Part shown: positions 49,955 to 58,904 of the stretch, piece by piece
Position numbering within the stretch: position 1 is the first letter of the stretch
How the letters are laid out: the number at the start of each line of letters is the position of its first letter
Source: Bordetella sp.
GTDB lineage: Bacteria > Pseudomonadota > Gammaproteobacteria > Burkholderiales > Burkholderiaceae_B
Direction of reading: 5' to 3'
DNA: 64,000 nt
NCBI GenBank assembly: GCA_022818765.1
Contig: CP063810.1
Span: 124,001 to 188,000 of the forward strand
The notes under the pieces: generated by a model
What the model saw: only the letters and a program-made list of their open reading frames with translations
Told to the model about the DNA's origin: nothing
The model's database searches: none
Made by a program: the position numbers and the translations under genes

Positions 49955-51430
49955 ATGAAAACTATTAATAATTCTCTAACATCTTTATCTATTGCAAAAT
50001 CGCTTTTATTAGATCCATGTGAAATCACTGAGACTCATATTTCTCAAGTAATAAATGAGATTTTCTTAAAAAGAATTGATTATGCAGATTTATATTTTCA
50101 ATATGCACGAAGTGAAAATTGGAATCTCGAAGAAGGAATTGTAAAAACGGGTAATTATTGTATTAATAGAGGAGTTGGAATTCGAGCAATTAGCGGGGAA
50201 AAAACTGCTTTTGCTTATTCTGATTCATTATCACCTGATATATTATCAGCATCAGCAAAAACTGTACGTTCCATTGCACAACATAATTCTTCTGGAACAG
50301 AAAAATTAATTTCCCAAAATTCTTATAATATAGAAAATGATCAGAAATATTATAAATCTTTGGATCCATTAAAAACATTAAATACTTTAGATAAAGTAAA
50401 TTTACTAAAACGTATTGATAAAATAGCTCGTTCTTATGATGCAAGAATAGTTCAAGTTATGGCAAATCTTAATATTAATTATGAGGCTATTTTAATTGCA
50501 AATAGTGATGGCAAGTTAATTTCTGATATTAGACCATTAGTTCGTTTATCTTTAACCGTTATAGCACAACATAACGGGCGTCGTGAAATTGGTCATGCTG
50601 GAGGTGGAGGTCGTGTTAGCTTGATGTATTTTTCAGACGAAGTTTTAAAAGAATATATTGAACATGCTGTTCATGAAGCAATCATTAATTTAGAAGCACG
50701 TGCTGCACCAGCAGGTGAAATGACCGTTGTTTTAGGAGCTGGTTGGCCTGGAATATTATTACATGAAGCTGTTGGTCATGGTCTTGAAGGTGACTTCAAC
50801 AGAAAAGGATCTAGCATTTTTTCAGAATCTATTGGTAAGAAAGTAGCAGCCAGTGGCGTCACAGTTATTGATAATGGAACTTTACCTAATCGGCGAGGTT
50901 CTTTAAATATTGACGATGAAGGAAACTCAACTCAGTCTAACATTCTGATAGAAGATGGAATTTTATGTAATTATATGCAAGATACTTTAAATGCACGATT
51001 AATGAAAAAATCTATTACTGGAAATGGTCGTCGTCAATCTTATGCTCATTTACCGATGCCTAGAATGACAAATACATATATGCTTGGAGGTAATATACAT
51101 CCTAGTGAGATTATTGATTCAGTGCAAAAGGGATTATATGCGGTTAATTTTAGCGGAGGTCAAGTAGATATTACAAATGGAAAATTTGTTTTCTCAGCAT
51201 CTGAAGCCTATATGATAGAACATGGAAAAATTACCTATCCTGTAAAAGGAGCTACTATTATAGGTAATGGACCAGAAATTATGAAAAAAATTTCTATGGT
51301 TGGTAATGATTTAAAACTTGATAGTGGCATAGGTACTTGTGGAAAAGAAGGACAGAGTGTTCCCGTTGGAGTTGGTCTTCCTACATTAAGGATTAATGGT
51401 TTAACTGTTGGAGGTACAGGAGAAAGTTAA
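49955..51430 (+). CDS. tldD: Metalloprotease TldD
   Basis: TldD with its partner TldE (PmbA) forms a zinc protease that cleaves unfolded peptides and matures some microcins. The metal motif HEAVGHGLEGDFNRKGSS includes HExxxH, and a downstream Cys-containing block is near the end (GTCGKEGQSVPVGVGLPTLRI). 491 residues, normal. The partner gene is not in the window. The order nit-tldD-aroG is a Burkholderiales arrangement. Confidence 0.95.
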   Translation: MKTINNSLTSLSIAKSLLLDPCEITETHISQVINEIFLKRIDYADLYFQYARSENWNLEEGIVKTGNYCINRGVGIRAISGEKTAFAYSDSLSPDILSASAKTVRSIAQHNSSGTEKLISQNSYNIENDQKYYKSLDPLKTLNTLDKVNLLKRIDKIARSYDARIVQVMANLNINYEAILIANSDGKLISDIRPLVRLSLTVIAQHNGRREIGHAGGGGRVSLMYFSDEVLKEYIEHAVHEAIINLEARAAPAGEMTVVLGAGWPGILLHEAVGHGLEGDFNRKGSSIFSESIGKKVAASGVTVIDNGTLPNRRGSLNIDDEGNSTQSNILIEDGILCNYMQDTLNARLMKKSITGNGRRQSYAHLPMPRMTNTYMLGGNIHPSEIIDSVQKGLYAVNFSGGQVDITNGKFVFSASEAYMIEHGKITYPVKGATIIGNGPEIMKKISMVGNDLKLDSGIGTCGKEGQSVPVGVGLPTLRINGLTVGGTGES

Positions 51431-51589
51431 TTGCTAAAATTTGTATTGCTTGTAAAGCAACATCGGGGTTTTTTTATAGATGATAGGCATCATGAAAATA
51501 AATTTATGCATCTAGCGCATAAAAAGCATATTTAAAAAATTGAAAAACATCAAACAATTTTTAATATATAAACACTTGGAGTCACTCAA

Positions 51590-52683
51590 ATGCTAACTAA
51601 TACCGATGATCTTCGAATCTGTAAGATTAAAGAATTAAATCCACCTGTACATATTATGCGCGAGTTTTCTTGCACTCCTGAAGTTTTTAAAACAGTGTGT
51701 TCTGCGCGGTATGCAATTCATAAAATCTTACATGGAATGGATGATCGGTTAATTGTTATAGTTGGGCCTTGCTCAATCCATGACATACATGCTGCATTAG
51801 AATATGCAAATCGCTTAAGAGATGTTAGATTCAATCTGATTGATAATCTTGAGATTATTATGCGTGTTTATTTTGAAAAACCTCGTACTACTGTTGGTTG
51901 GAAAGGTTTAATAAATGATCCTGATCTTGATGGAACTTTTCATATAAATAAAGGTATACGAATAGCAAGGGAATTATTATTAGATATAAACAGGCTTGGA
52001 TTGCCAGCTGGATGTGAATTTTTAGATATGATTACCCCACAATATATTGCAGATCTTGTTTCTTGGGGAGGAATTGGCGCTCGAACTACTGAAAGTCAAA
52101 TCCATCGTGAATTAGCATCTGGTTTATCGTCACCAGTAGGATTTAAAAATGGAACAGATGGCAATATACAAATTGCTATTGATGCAATAAAAGCAGCTTC
52201 TCAACCTCATCATTTTTTATCAGTAACAAAAGGGGTCATTCTGCAATTTTTTCTACAGAAGGCAATGAAGATTGCCATATTATTCTACGTGGTGGAAAAG
52301 AGCCAAATTATGATGCAAAGAGTATAGACTTAGCAAGTCAAGAAATGGAAGAATTTAAATTATCTCCTAAGATTATGATAGATGCCAGTCATGCAAATAG
52401 CAAAAAAAATCCAGAAAATCAATCCTTGGTAATAGAAAATATTGCAGAGCAAATATCTCAAAAAGGGGAATTAAGAATTATTGGAGTTATGATAGAAAGC
52501 CATTTACGTGCTGGTCGACAAGATCTTATAAATGGAAAATCATTAATATATGGAAAAAGCATAACGGATGCTTGTATAAATTGGAGTGAAACAACTGTGA
52601 TTTTGGAAAAATTAGCTGCAGCAGTTGATTTAAGACGTCAACGTCAATTAAAAACATATAAAAAGCAATTAGCAGCTAGATAA
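51590..52683 (+). CDS. aroG: 3-deoxy-7-phosphoheptulonate synthase (class I), one-base frameshift
   Basis: AroG joins phosphoenolpyruvate and erythrose 4-phosphate in the first shikimate-pathway step. Active-site blocks are IVGPCSIHDIHAALEYANRL, MRVYFEKPRTTVGWKGLINDPDLDG, AGCEFLDMITPQYIADLVSWGGIGARTTESQIHRELASG and GFKNGTDGN (each long block read in parts). As written, the frame ends at 52327. One G missing in the GGGG run (52232-52235) restores KGGHSAIFSTEGNEDCHIILRGG and KIMIDASHANSKK, ending at 52683. Restored length about 365 residues. GGAG precedes the ATG. A hairpin follows the gene. Confidence 0.92.
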
Positions 52684-52693
52684 ATATGTAACT

Positions 52694-52741
52694 TATCAAG
52701 CGAGTAAGTAATAAATTACCAAAATTTCTACTCGCTTGATA
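52694..52741. terminator. Hairpin between convergent aroG and pntB
   Basis: TATCAAGCGAGTA (52694-52706) and TACTCGCTTGATA (52729-52741) are perfect 13-bp complements with a 22-base loop. The stem is richer in G/C than its surroundings and lies exactly between two convergent genes, so it probably serves as a bidirectional terminator. No long U tract follows. Confidence 0.65.
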
Positions 52742-52748
52742 GTTATAT

Positions 52749-54176
52749 TTAATCAATAAATTTAATCATTTCTTCAATTACCTTTTTTGAATCTCCAAAA
52801 ACCATCATAGTATTATCCATATAGAATAATTCATTTTCTAATGCAGAATAACCTGTAGCCATAGATCTTTTATTTACTATGACTGTACGAGCCTTGTATG
52901 CTTCTAATATAGGCATTCCTGCAATAGGAGAAGCAGGATCATTTTTTGCTGCAGGATTAACAACATCATTTGCCCCAAGTACAAGAGCTACATCAGTTTG
53001 TGAAAATTCACTATTTATTTCCTCCATCTCAAATACTTGATCATAGGAGACTTCAGCTTCAGCAAGAAGAACATTCATATGACCTGGCATGCGACCAGCT
53101 ACAGTATGTATAGCATATTTAACTCTTATACCTTTTTTCGAAAGCCTATCTGCTAATTCTTTAAGAGAATGTTGAGCACGTGAGACAGCTAGACCATATC
53201 CAGGGATAATAGTTACACTTTCAGCATTGCTCATTAAAAATGCAACATCTTCAGGACTGCCTGATTTTACACTACGATTTTCTCCTATTGAATTTTCTTT
53301 CGAATATTCATTTGTCGATCCAAAACCACCTAGGACAACATTTAAGAACGAACGGTTCATGGCTTTACACATTATGTAAGAAAGAATTGCACCAGATGAT
53401 CCTACTAATGAGCCTGAGATTATTAACATAGGATTATTTAACGAAAATCCTATTCCAGCAGCAGCCCAACCTGAGTAACTATTCAGCATCGAGACAAGAA
53501 CTGGCATATCAGCACCACCTATAGGAATAATCATTAGTACCCCTAATAAAAAAGAACCTATCATCATACATAAGAAAGGTATCCATGATTGGTTCAAAAT
53601 AAAATAGACACCTAAAATAATAATTCCACACGCTAATATTAAATTAATTAAATGTTGATTTTTAAAAATCACTGGCTTTGAACTAAAAAGTCTGAATTTA
53701 TAAGATCCTGATAATTTTCCAAAAGCAATTATTGAACCGGAAAATGTTACAGCTCCTATAAAAGTTCCAGCAAAAAGTTCAAATCTATTCCAAATCGGAA
53801 TTAATCCATTTAAAGAAATAGAGAAAGCATTCGGTTCAGAAATAATAGCAATAGCAATAGCTACAGATGCTAAACCTGTCATACTATGCATTAAAGCTAC
53901 TAATTCTGGCATTTTTGTCATTTCAATATTTTTTGTCAAAAATATACCAATCGTTCCCCCAATAAGAAGACTTAAACAAATCCAAATGAAAACTTTAAAA
54001 TACAGTTCTTGATTTACTAAATTAATGATCATAGCAATGGTTGTTAATATAGCTATTGCCATGCCAACCATTCCAAAAACATTTCCTAATCTAGATGTAG
54101 TTGGATGAGATAATCCTTTAAGGGCCTGAATAAAACAAATTGAAGCCACCAAATACATAAGAGTAACTAAGTTCAT
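52749..54176 (-). CDS. pntB: NAD(P) transhydrogenase beta subunit
   Basis: PntB holds the NADP(H)-binding domain III and much of the membrane proton channel of the transhydrogenase that makes NADPH from NADH and NADP+. Eight or more hydrophobic helices fill residues 1-265. Domain III begins near residue 295, with the motif VTIIPGYGLAVSRAQHSLKEL and the VALVLGANDVVNPAA segment. 475 residues, normal. It overlaps the pntAb stop by four bases (ATGA). It supplies NADPH for gor and biosynthesis. Confidence 0.96.
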   Translation of the reverse strand: MNLVTLMYLVASICFIQALKGLSHPTTSRLGNVFGMVGMAIAILTTIAMIINLVNQELYFKVFIWICLSLLIGGTIGIFLTKNIEMTKMPELVALMHSMTGLASVAIAIAIISEPNAFSISLNGLIPIWNRFELFAGTFIGAVTFSGSIIAFGKLSGSYKFRLFSSKPVIFKNQHLINLILACGIIILGVYFILNQSWIPFLCMMIGSFLLGVLMIIPIGGADMPVLVSMLNSYSGWAAAGIGFSLNNPMLIISGSLVGSSGAILSYIMCKAMNRSFLNVVLGGFGSTNEYSKENSIGENRSVKSGSPEDVAFLMSNAESVTIIPGYGLAVSRAQHSLKELADRLSKKGIRVKYAIHTVAGRMPGHMNVLLAEAEVSYDQVFEMEEINSEFSQTDVALVLGANDVVNPAAKNDPASPIAGMPILEAYKARTVIVNKRSMATGYSALENELFYMDNTMMVFGDSKKVIEEMIKFID

Positions 54177-54496
54177 GACTTTATCGACTCCTTTAAAGGC
54201 TTTTTAATTTTTTTCTTGAACATTTCTAGCATTCGCTTGGTAACTAAGAAACCTCCAAACATATTGATAGCAGCAAAAATTACAGCCATAATACCCATTA
54301 TACGAGCTAATAAGCTATCTTCGGTTAATCCTACTGCTAACATTCCTCCAACAATGATTATTGCTGATATAGCATTTGTCACTGCCATAAGTGGAGTATG
54401 CAAGGCAGGAGTCACATTCCAAACGATGTGGTAACCTACATAAATAGCTAATACAAAGATAATTAAATTAATGATTGTAGGACTGATAGCTTCCAT
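54173..54496 (-). CDS. pntAB: NAD(P) transhydrogenase alpha subunit, membrane part (PntAb)
   Basis: A 107-residue protein with three hydrophobic helices (about residues 7-25, 34-55 and 60-82) that forms part of the proton channel. In organisms with split alpha subunits this is a separate gene, as here. Typical segments are VWNVTPALHTPLMAVTNAISAIIIVG (read in blocks) and FGGFLVTKRMLEMFKKK. It lies between pntAa and pntB with tight spacing, so the three form one operon. Confidence 0.93.
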   Translation of the reverse strand: MEAISPTIINLIIFVLAIYVGYHIVWNVTPALHTPLMAVTNAISAIIIVGGMLAVGLTEDSLLARIMGIMAVIFAAINMFGGFLVTKRMLEMFKKKIKKPLKESIKS

Positions 54497-54499
54497 ATT

Positions 54500-55618
54500 C
54501 TAGTTACTCCGCAAAAGTTTTCCATCAGAACACATTAAACAAGATTTTATAATTTCATCATCATGTTCAATCTTTAATGAACTGTCTTTATTTGAAATTA
54601 ATTTCACAAAATTAAATATATTATTTGCATATAACATAGATGAATCCGTTGCGATCATAGAGGGTAAATTTGTTAAACCGACTAACGTAATTCCATACTT
54701 TTCAACAACTTTATCACATTCTGTTAATTTACAGTTTCCACCATATTCTGCGGCCATATCTATTAATACTGATCCAGGTTTCATAGATTTCACTGTTTCT
54801 TCAGAAATTAAGTTTGGAGCTGGTTTTCCTGGAATAAGAGCTGTAGTAATAATAATATCAGAAGATTTGCATCTTTCAGAAACTAACATTAATTGTCTCT
54901 TGATCCAACTACTTGGCATAATTTGAGCATATCCTCCTTTTCCTTGAGCTATCTCACGTTCATTATCAGTTTCAAAAGGTACATCGATAAATTTTGCACC
55001 CAATGATTCTACCTGTTCTTTTGCTACTGGCCGCACATCTGATGCTTCAACAATAGCTCCCATACGTTTTGCTGTTGCTATTGCTTGTAATCCTGCAACT
55101 CCAGCACCAATAATAAGAACACGAGCGGCTTTCAATGTACCTCCAGCAGTCATCATCATTGGAACAATTCGTTTATAATAATGTATCGCAAGCAAAACAG
55201 ATTTATATCCAGCAAGATTAGCTTGAGACGAAAGTACATCCATGCCCTGGGCTCGTGTAATTCTCGGTATAGATTCTAGTGAAAAGGCTGTTAAACCTGT
55301 TTGTGCAATTCTTTCTAATTTTTCAGAATCAAAAGGACTTAGCATACTCACCAATACACTATTGGGTTTCATAATTTTTAATTCAGAATCGTCTGGAGCA
55401 TGTACTTTTAATATTAATTCACACGTTAATGAATCTTCTTTTTTTCCTATTTGCGCTCCTGCTTTTACATAATCATCGTTAGAAAAATTAGCCATTATCC
55501 CAGCATCTTTTTCGATTATAACAATATGTTTTTGAGAAACATATTTTTTTGCTACTTCTGGAGTAATTGCTACTCGAGCTTCTTGCTTGTAAATCTCCCT
55601 AGGTATTCCGATGTGCAT
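54500..55618 (-). CDS. pntAA: NAD(P) transhydrogenase alpha subunit, NAD-binding part (PntAa)
   Basis: This is the soluble domain I that binds NAD(H). Family motifs are MHIGIPREIYKQEARVAITPE at the start (read in two parts), the nucleotide motif VLIIGAGVAGLQAIATAKRMGA, and GKPAPNLISEETVKSMKPGSVLIDMAAEYGGNC (read in blocks). The start ATG at 55618 has GAGGA just upstream. A TTG at 55630 would add four residues. About 372 residues, normal for the split form. Confidence 0.95.
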   Translation of the reverse strand: MHIGIPREIYKQEARVAITPEVAKKYVSQKHIVIIEKDAGIMANFSNDDYVKAGAQIGKKEDSLTCELILKVHAPDDSELKIMKPNSVLVSMLSPFDSEKLERIAQTGLTAFSLESIPRITRAQGMDVLSSQANLAGYKSVLLAIHYYKRIVPMMMTAGGTLKAARVLIIGAGVAGLQAIATAKRMGAIVEASDVRPVAKEQVESLGAKFIDVPFETDNEREIAQGKGGYAQIMPSSWIKRQLMLVSERCKSSDIIITTALIPGKPAPNLISEETVKSMKPGSVLIDMAAEYGGNCKLTECDKVVEKYGITLVGLTNLPSMIATDSSMLYANNIFNFVKLISNKDSSLKIEHDDEIIKSCLMCSDGKLLRSN

Positions 55619-55768
55619 AGAATTCCTCAAATTAGAAAATTATTTAAAAATGTATTAGATTAAATCAAAACTAGGAGGTTATACTTTTTTTGCTTAAATG
55701 TAAAAATATAGCACTTCAGAATCTAACATGTTAAATTCTAATCTGCAAAGTTTCAAAATATATTTATT

Positions 55769-56872
55769 ATGTCAAAAATTCATTTTAAGAAAGGTCGAGT
55801 TGTTGTTGGAATGTCAGGAGGGGTGGATTCTTCTATTTCTGCTTGGTGCTTAAAACAACAAGGTTATGAAGTTGTTGGTTTATTTATGAAGAATTGGCAA
55901 GAAAATTTAAATACTTGTTCAACAAAAGATGATTTGCTTGATGCTATTAGCGTAGCAGATTTTATTGGTATAGAATTTGAATGTGTAGATTTTACATCAC
56001 AATATAAAGATCGTGTATTTAAAAATTTTCTATCAGAATACTCTATTGGTCGAACTCCAAATCCGGATGTATTCTGCAATTCTGAAATTAAATTTCAATC
56101 ATTTATGGAATATGCTTTTACAAAATTAAAGGCTGATTATATTGCTACCGGACATTATGCACAGATTCAATCTGAAAAAAGCAAAAGAGTAAAATTGCTC
56201 AAAGCAATTGATGAAAGCAAAGATCAAAGTTATTTCTTGTATCGATTAAATCAAAGTCAATTATTGCATACAATTTTTCCTCTAGGAAAAATTTTGAAAA
56301 ACCAAGTTCGCAAAATAGCTAAAGAAATTGGTTTACATAATGCTAAAAAAAAAGATTCTACTGGCATATGTTTTATTGGAAAAAGATCTTTTAGAGAATT
56401 TCTTAAAAATTACATTCCATTAAATCCAGGGCCTATTTTAAATTCGAACAAAAAAAAAATAGGTAATCATGAAGGATTACATTTTTATACAATTGGGCAA
56501 AGAAAAGGTTTAGGAATCGGAGGGATTAAAGAATATCAATTAGAAAATAACCAACACAGAGCTTGGTATGTTGCCTCCAAAGATTTTGAAAAAAATATTT
56601 TGTTTATTGTTCAAGGACAAGAACATCCATGGTTATTTTCAAGAAGTTTATTAGCTAGTCAGATAACCTGGATAAAGGGTACTCCACCAAAAGATTCTGA
56701 ATACAAAGCAAAAATACGATTTCGCCAAAAAGATGTAGATTGTTTCCTTAAAAAAATTGATAATGAATCATTTCAGTTAAAATTTGGTGAACCACAATGG
56801 GCAGTCACACCTGGGCAATCAGTCGTAATTTACAATAAAAGTACCTGTTTAGGTGGAGGAATTATCTGCTAA
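55769..56872 (+). CDS. mnmA: tRNA 2-thiouridylase MnmA
   Basis: MnmA puts sulfur at U34 of tRNA-Lys, -Glu and -Gln. The ATP motif GMSGGVDSSISAW, the catalytic Cys in NPDVFCNSEIKF and the second catalytic Cys in STGICFIGKRSFREFL are present. The C-terminal part has GQRKGLGIGG and ATPGQSVV-like TPGQSVVIYN. 367 residues, normal. It is upstream of purB with a 67-base gap, as in many Betaproteobacteria. Confidence 0.95.
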   Translation: MSKIHFKKGRVVVGMSGGVDSSISAWCLKQQGYEVVGLFMKNWQENLNTCSTKDDLLDAISVADFIGIEFECVDFTSQYKDRVFKNFLSEYSIGRTPNPDVFCNSEIKFQSFMEYAFTKLKADYIATGHYAQIQSEKSKRVKLLKAIDESKDQSYFLYRLNQSQLLHTIFPLGKILKNQVRKIAKEIGLHNAKKKDSTGICFIGKRSFREFLKNYIPLNPGPILNSNKKKIGNHEGLHFYTIGQRKGLGIGGIKEYQLENNQHRAWYVASKDFEKNILFIVQGQEHPWLFSRSLLASQITWIKGTPPKDSEYKAKIRFRQKDVDCFLKKIDNESFQLKFGEPQWAVTPGQSVVIYNKSTCLGGGIIC

Positions 56873-56939
56873 ATTTTATTTTATATAAAAATCGGTTTTA
56901 ATTTTTAATTGAGAACTATAAAATATACGAATTATTAAT

Positions 56940-58316
56940 ATGAAAATTAATAGCAAGCTAAATGAATTGAATGCAATTTCTCCATTAGATGGTCGTTATT
57001 TACCAGCTGTAAAAAATTTGCAAGTTTATTTTTCTGAAGCAAGTCTAATTTTTCACAGAGTTGAAGTAGAAATAACATGGTTGCTGTTTTTATCGGATTC
57101 AGGAATTCCTGAATTTCCACCTCTTTCCAAAAAATCTAAAAGTCATCTTTTAGATTTAGTAAAAGATTTTTCTGAGTCAAATGCAAAACATATCAAAAAA
57201 ATCGAGAAAAGTTTGAATCATGACGTTAAAGCAGTAGAATATTGGATAAAGGAAAATATTTCAAATGATCATGACTTGTTGAAAGTATCAGGGTTTATAC
57301 ATTTTTCTTGTACTTCTGATGATATTAACAATACTTCATATGCTTTGATATTATCTCGCGCTTTAAAATTTCTTATTATTCCAATAATCTCTAAATTAGT
57401 TCAGAAATTAAAGAAATTATCAATCCAATATGCAGATCAACCAATGCTATCTCGCACTCATGGCCAGCCTGCAAGTCCGACTACAATAGGTAAAGAATTT
57501 GCTAATTTTACTTATCGTTTAAAAAACGCATTAAACGATATCAATTCAATAAAACCTATGGCAAAACTAAATGGAGCTACTGGAAACTATAATGCTCATT
57601 TATCAGCTTGTCCTGAAATTAATTGGCCTGCACTAAGCAAGCGTGTTTTAAACAGTTTAGGACTTGTACAAAATCAATATACAACACAAATAGAACCGCA
57701 TGATTGGATGTGTGCTTTGTTTGATGCTGTTGCACGATTGAACTCAATCATTATTGATTTAAATAGAGATATATGGGGATATTTTTCCCTTGGATATTTT
57801 GTACAAATCCCCAAAACCCATGAAATAGGATCTTCCACTATGCCTCATAAAGTAAATCCTATTGATTTCGAAAATTCAGAAGGAAACCTTGGTCTGGCAA
57901 ATTCTATTCTTCGACATATGTCAGAAAAATTACCTATATCTCGTTGGCAAAGAGATTTAACTGATTCAACTGTTTTGAGAAATATAGGAGTTGCATTTGG
58001 ACACTGTATCTTGGCATGGAAAGCTTGTTTCCGTGGATTAAACAAAATCAAAATCAATGAAATTATCATTAATAATGAAATTGATGAATGTTGGGAAGTG
58101 TTAGCTGAACCTATTCAAACTGTCATGCGAAGGTATGGTCTTTTTGAACCTTATGAACAACTCAAGGAGTTAACTAGAGGTAAGAAAGTAAATAAAGAGC
58201 TTATTCAAAATTTTATTCAAGAATTAAACCTTCCGATTAACGCAAAAGAACAATTGGCAAGTATGACTCCGCGTTCCTATATTGGTTTAGCAAATGACTT
58301 TGCTAAAATAATTTAG
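56940..58316 (+). CDS. purB: Adenylosuccinate lyase
   Basis: PurB acts twice in purine synthesis, releasing fumarate from SAICAR and from adenylosuccinate. The catalytic-loop signature GSSTMPHKVNPIDFENSEGN is present, along with FIHFSCTSDDINNTSYAL and LSRTHGQPASPTTIGKEF. The N-terminus (NELNAISPLDGRYLP) is the long proteobacterial form. 458 residues, normal. ATG start. Confidence 0.97.
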   Translation: MKINSKLNELNAISPLDGRYLPAVKNLQVYFSEASLIFHRVEVEITWLLFLSDSGIPEFPPLSKKSKSHLLDLVKDFSESNAKHIKKIEKSLNHDVKAVEYWIKENISNDHDLLKVSGFIHFSCTSDDINNTSYALILSRALKFLIIPIISKLVQKLKKLSIQYADQPMLSRTHGQPASPTTIGKEFANFTYRLKNALNDINSIKPMAKLNGATGNYNAHLSACPEINWPALSKRVLNSLGLVQNQYTTQIEPHDWMCALFDAVARLNSIIIDLNRDIWGYFSLGYFVQIPKTHEIGSSTMPHKVNPIDFENSEGNLGLANSILRHMSEKLPISRWQRDLTDSTVLRNIGVAFGHCILAWKACFRGLNKIKINEIIINNEIDECWEVLAEPIQTVMRRYGLFEPYEQLKELTRGKKVNKELIQNFIQELNLPINAKEQLASMTPRSYIGLANDFAKII

Positions 58317-58341
58317 ATTGAAAATAATTAATTCCATAATT

Positions 58342-58418
58342 TGGTAGCGCATCCCTGGTTCGAACAGGGGACCTCCGGATTATGATTCCGTTGCTCTAAC
58401 CTGCTGAGCTAATGCGCC
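58342..58418 (-). tRNA. tRNA-Met (anticodon CAU)
   Basis: The reverse complement folds into a cloverleaf with acceptor GGCGCAT/ATGCGCT (G1-U72 wobble), a D-arm with GCTCAGCAGGTTAGAGC, anticodon arm ACGGA-ATCATAA-TCCGG with CAT, T-arm CCCTG-TTCGAAC-CAGGG and an encoded CCA. G1 pairs with U72, unlike initiator tRNA, so an elongator Met tRNA is most likely. A lysidine-modified Ile tRNA has the same anticodon and cannot be wholly excluded. Confidence 0.9.
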
Positions 58419-58682
58419 TTTCAATCTTTCTATAAAAGTTTAATCCTCTAAACATACTTTCCAATTGTAGCATACATCCATAGATGATTATAACTCTTAA
58501 TTGTGAATCGCATGTTTGAAAAATTCAATCAAATGAAATTTTCTTAACTAAATAATTTTAATAAATGCATTTTAAATATTGTATATTTAGTTTATTTGGA
58601 TTTTGAAGTTATTTTCAGTTAAGATATCAAAGTAAAAAATCAATGCTATTCTAAATAATTATTGAATTGAATTATAAAAAAT

Positions 58683-58767
58683 GCCCAGGTGGCGAAACTG
58701 GTATACGCGCATGGTTCAGGTCTATGTACTGAAAAGTTTGGAGGTTCAAATCCTCTCCTGGGCACCA
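58683..58767 (+). tRNA. tRNA-Leu (anticodon CAG)
   Basis: Acceptor GCCCAGG/CCTGGGC with A73 and encoded CCA. The anticodon arm is CATGG-TTCAGGT-CTATG with anticodon CAG. It has a variable arm of class II and T-arm GAGG-TTCAAAT-CCTC. Length 85 with CCA. It lies between tRNA-Met (opposite strand) and rnr. Confidence 0.94.
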
Positions 58768-58904
58768 AATTACATAAATAATTCACTTGTTGTTATTAAT
58801 CTGAATTAATGTTATTAATCTGAGTTAAATTAGAAATATCAAAAAAATTATATGAATAATTGAAAATTCAAAGTAATAAAAATATGTAACTAGGATCTTT
58901 AACA

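Noticed and set aside
51446-51475. Terminator after tldD (TTGCTT-GTA-AAGCAA, then a later T run)
   Set aside because: The stem has only six base pairs and the T run starts eight bases away. Too weak to annotate.
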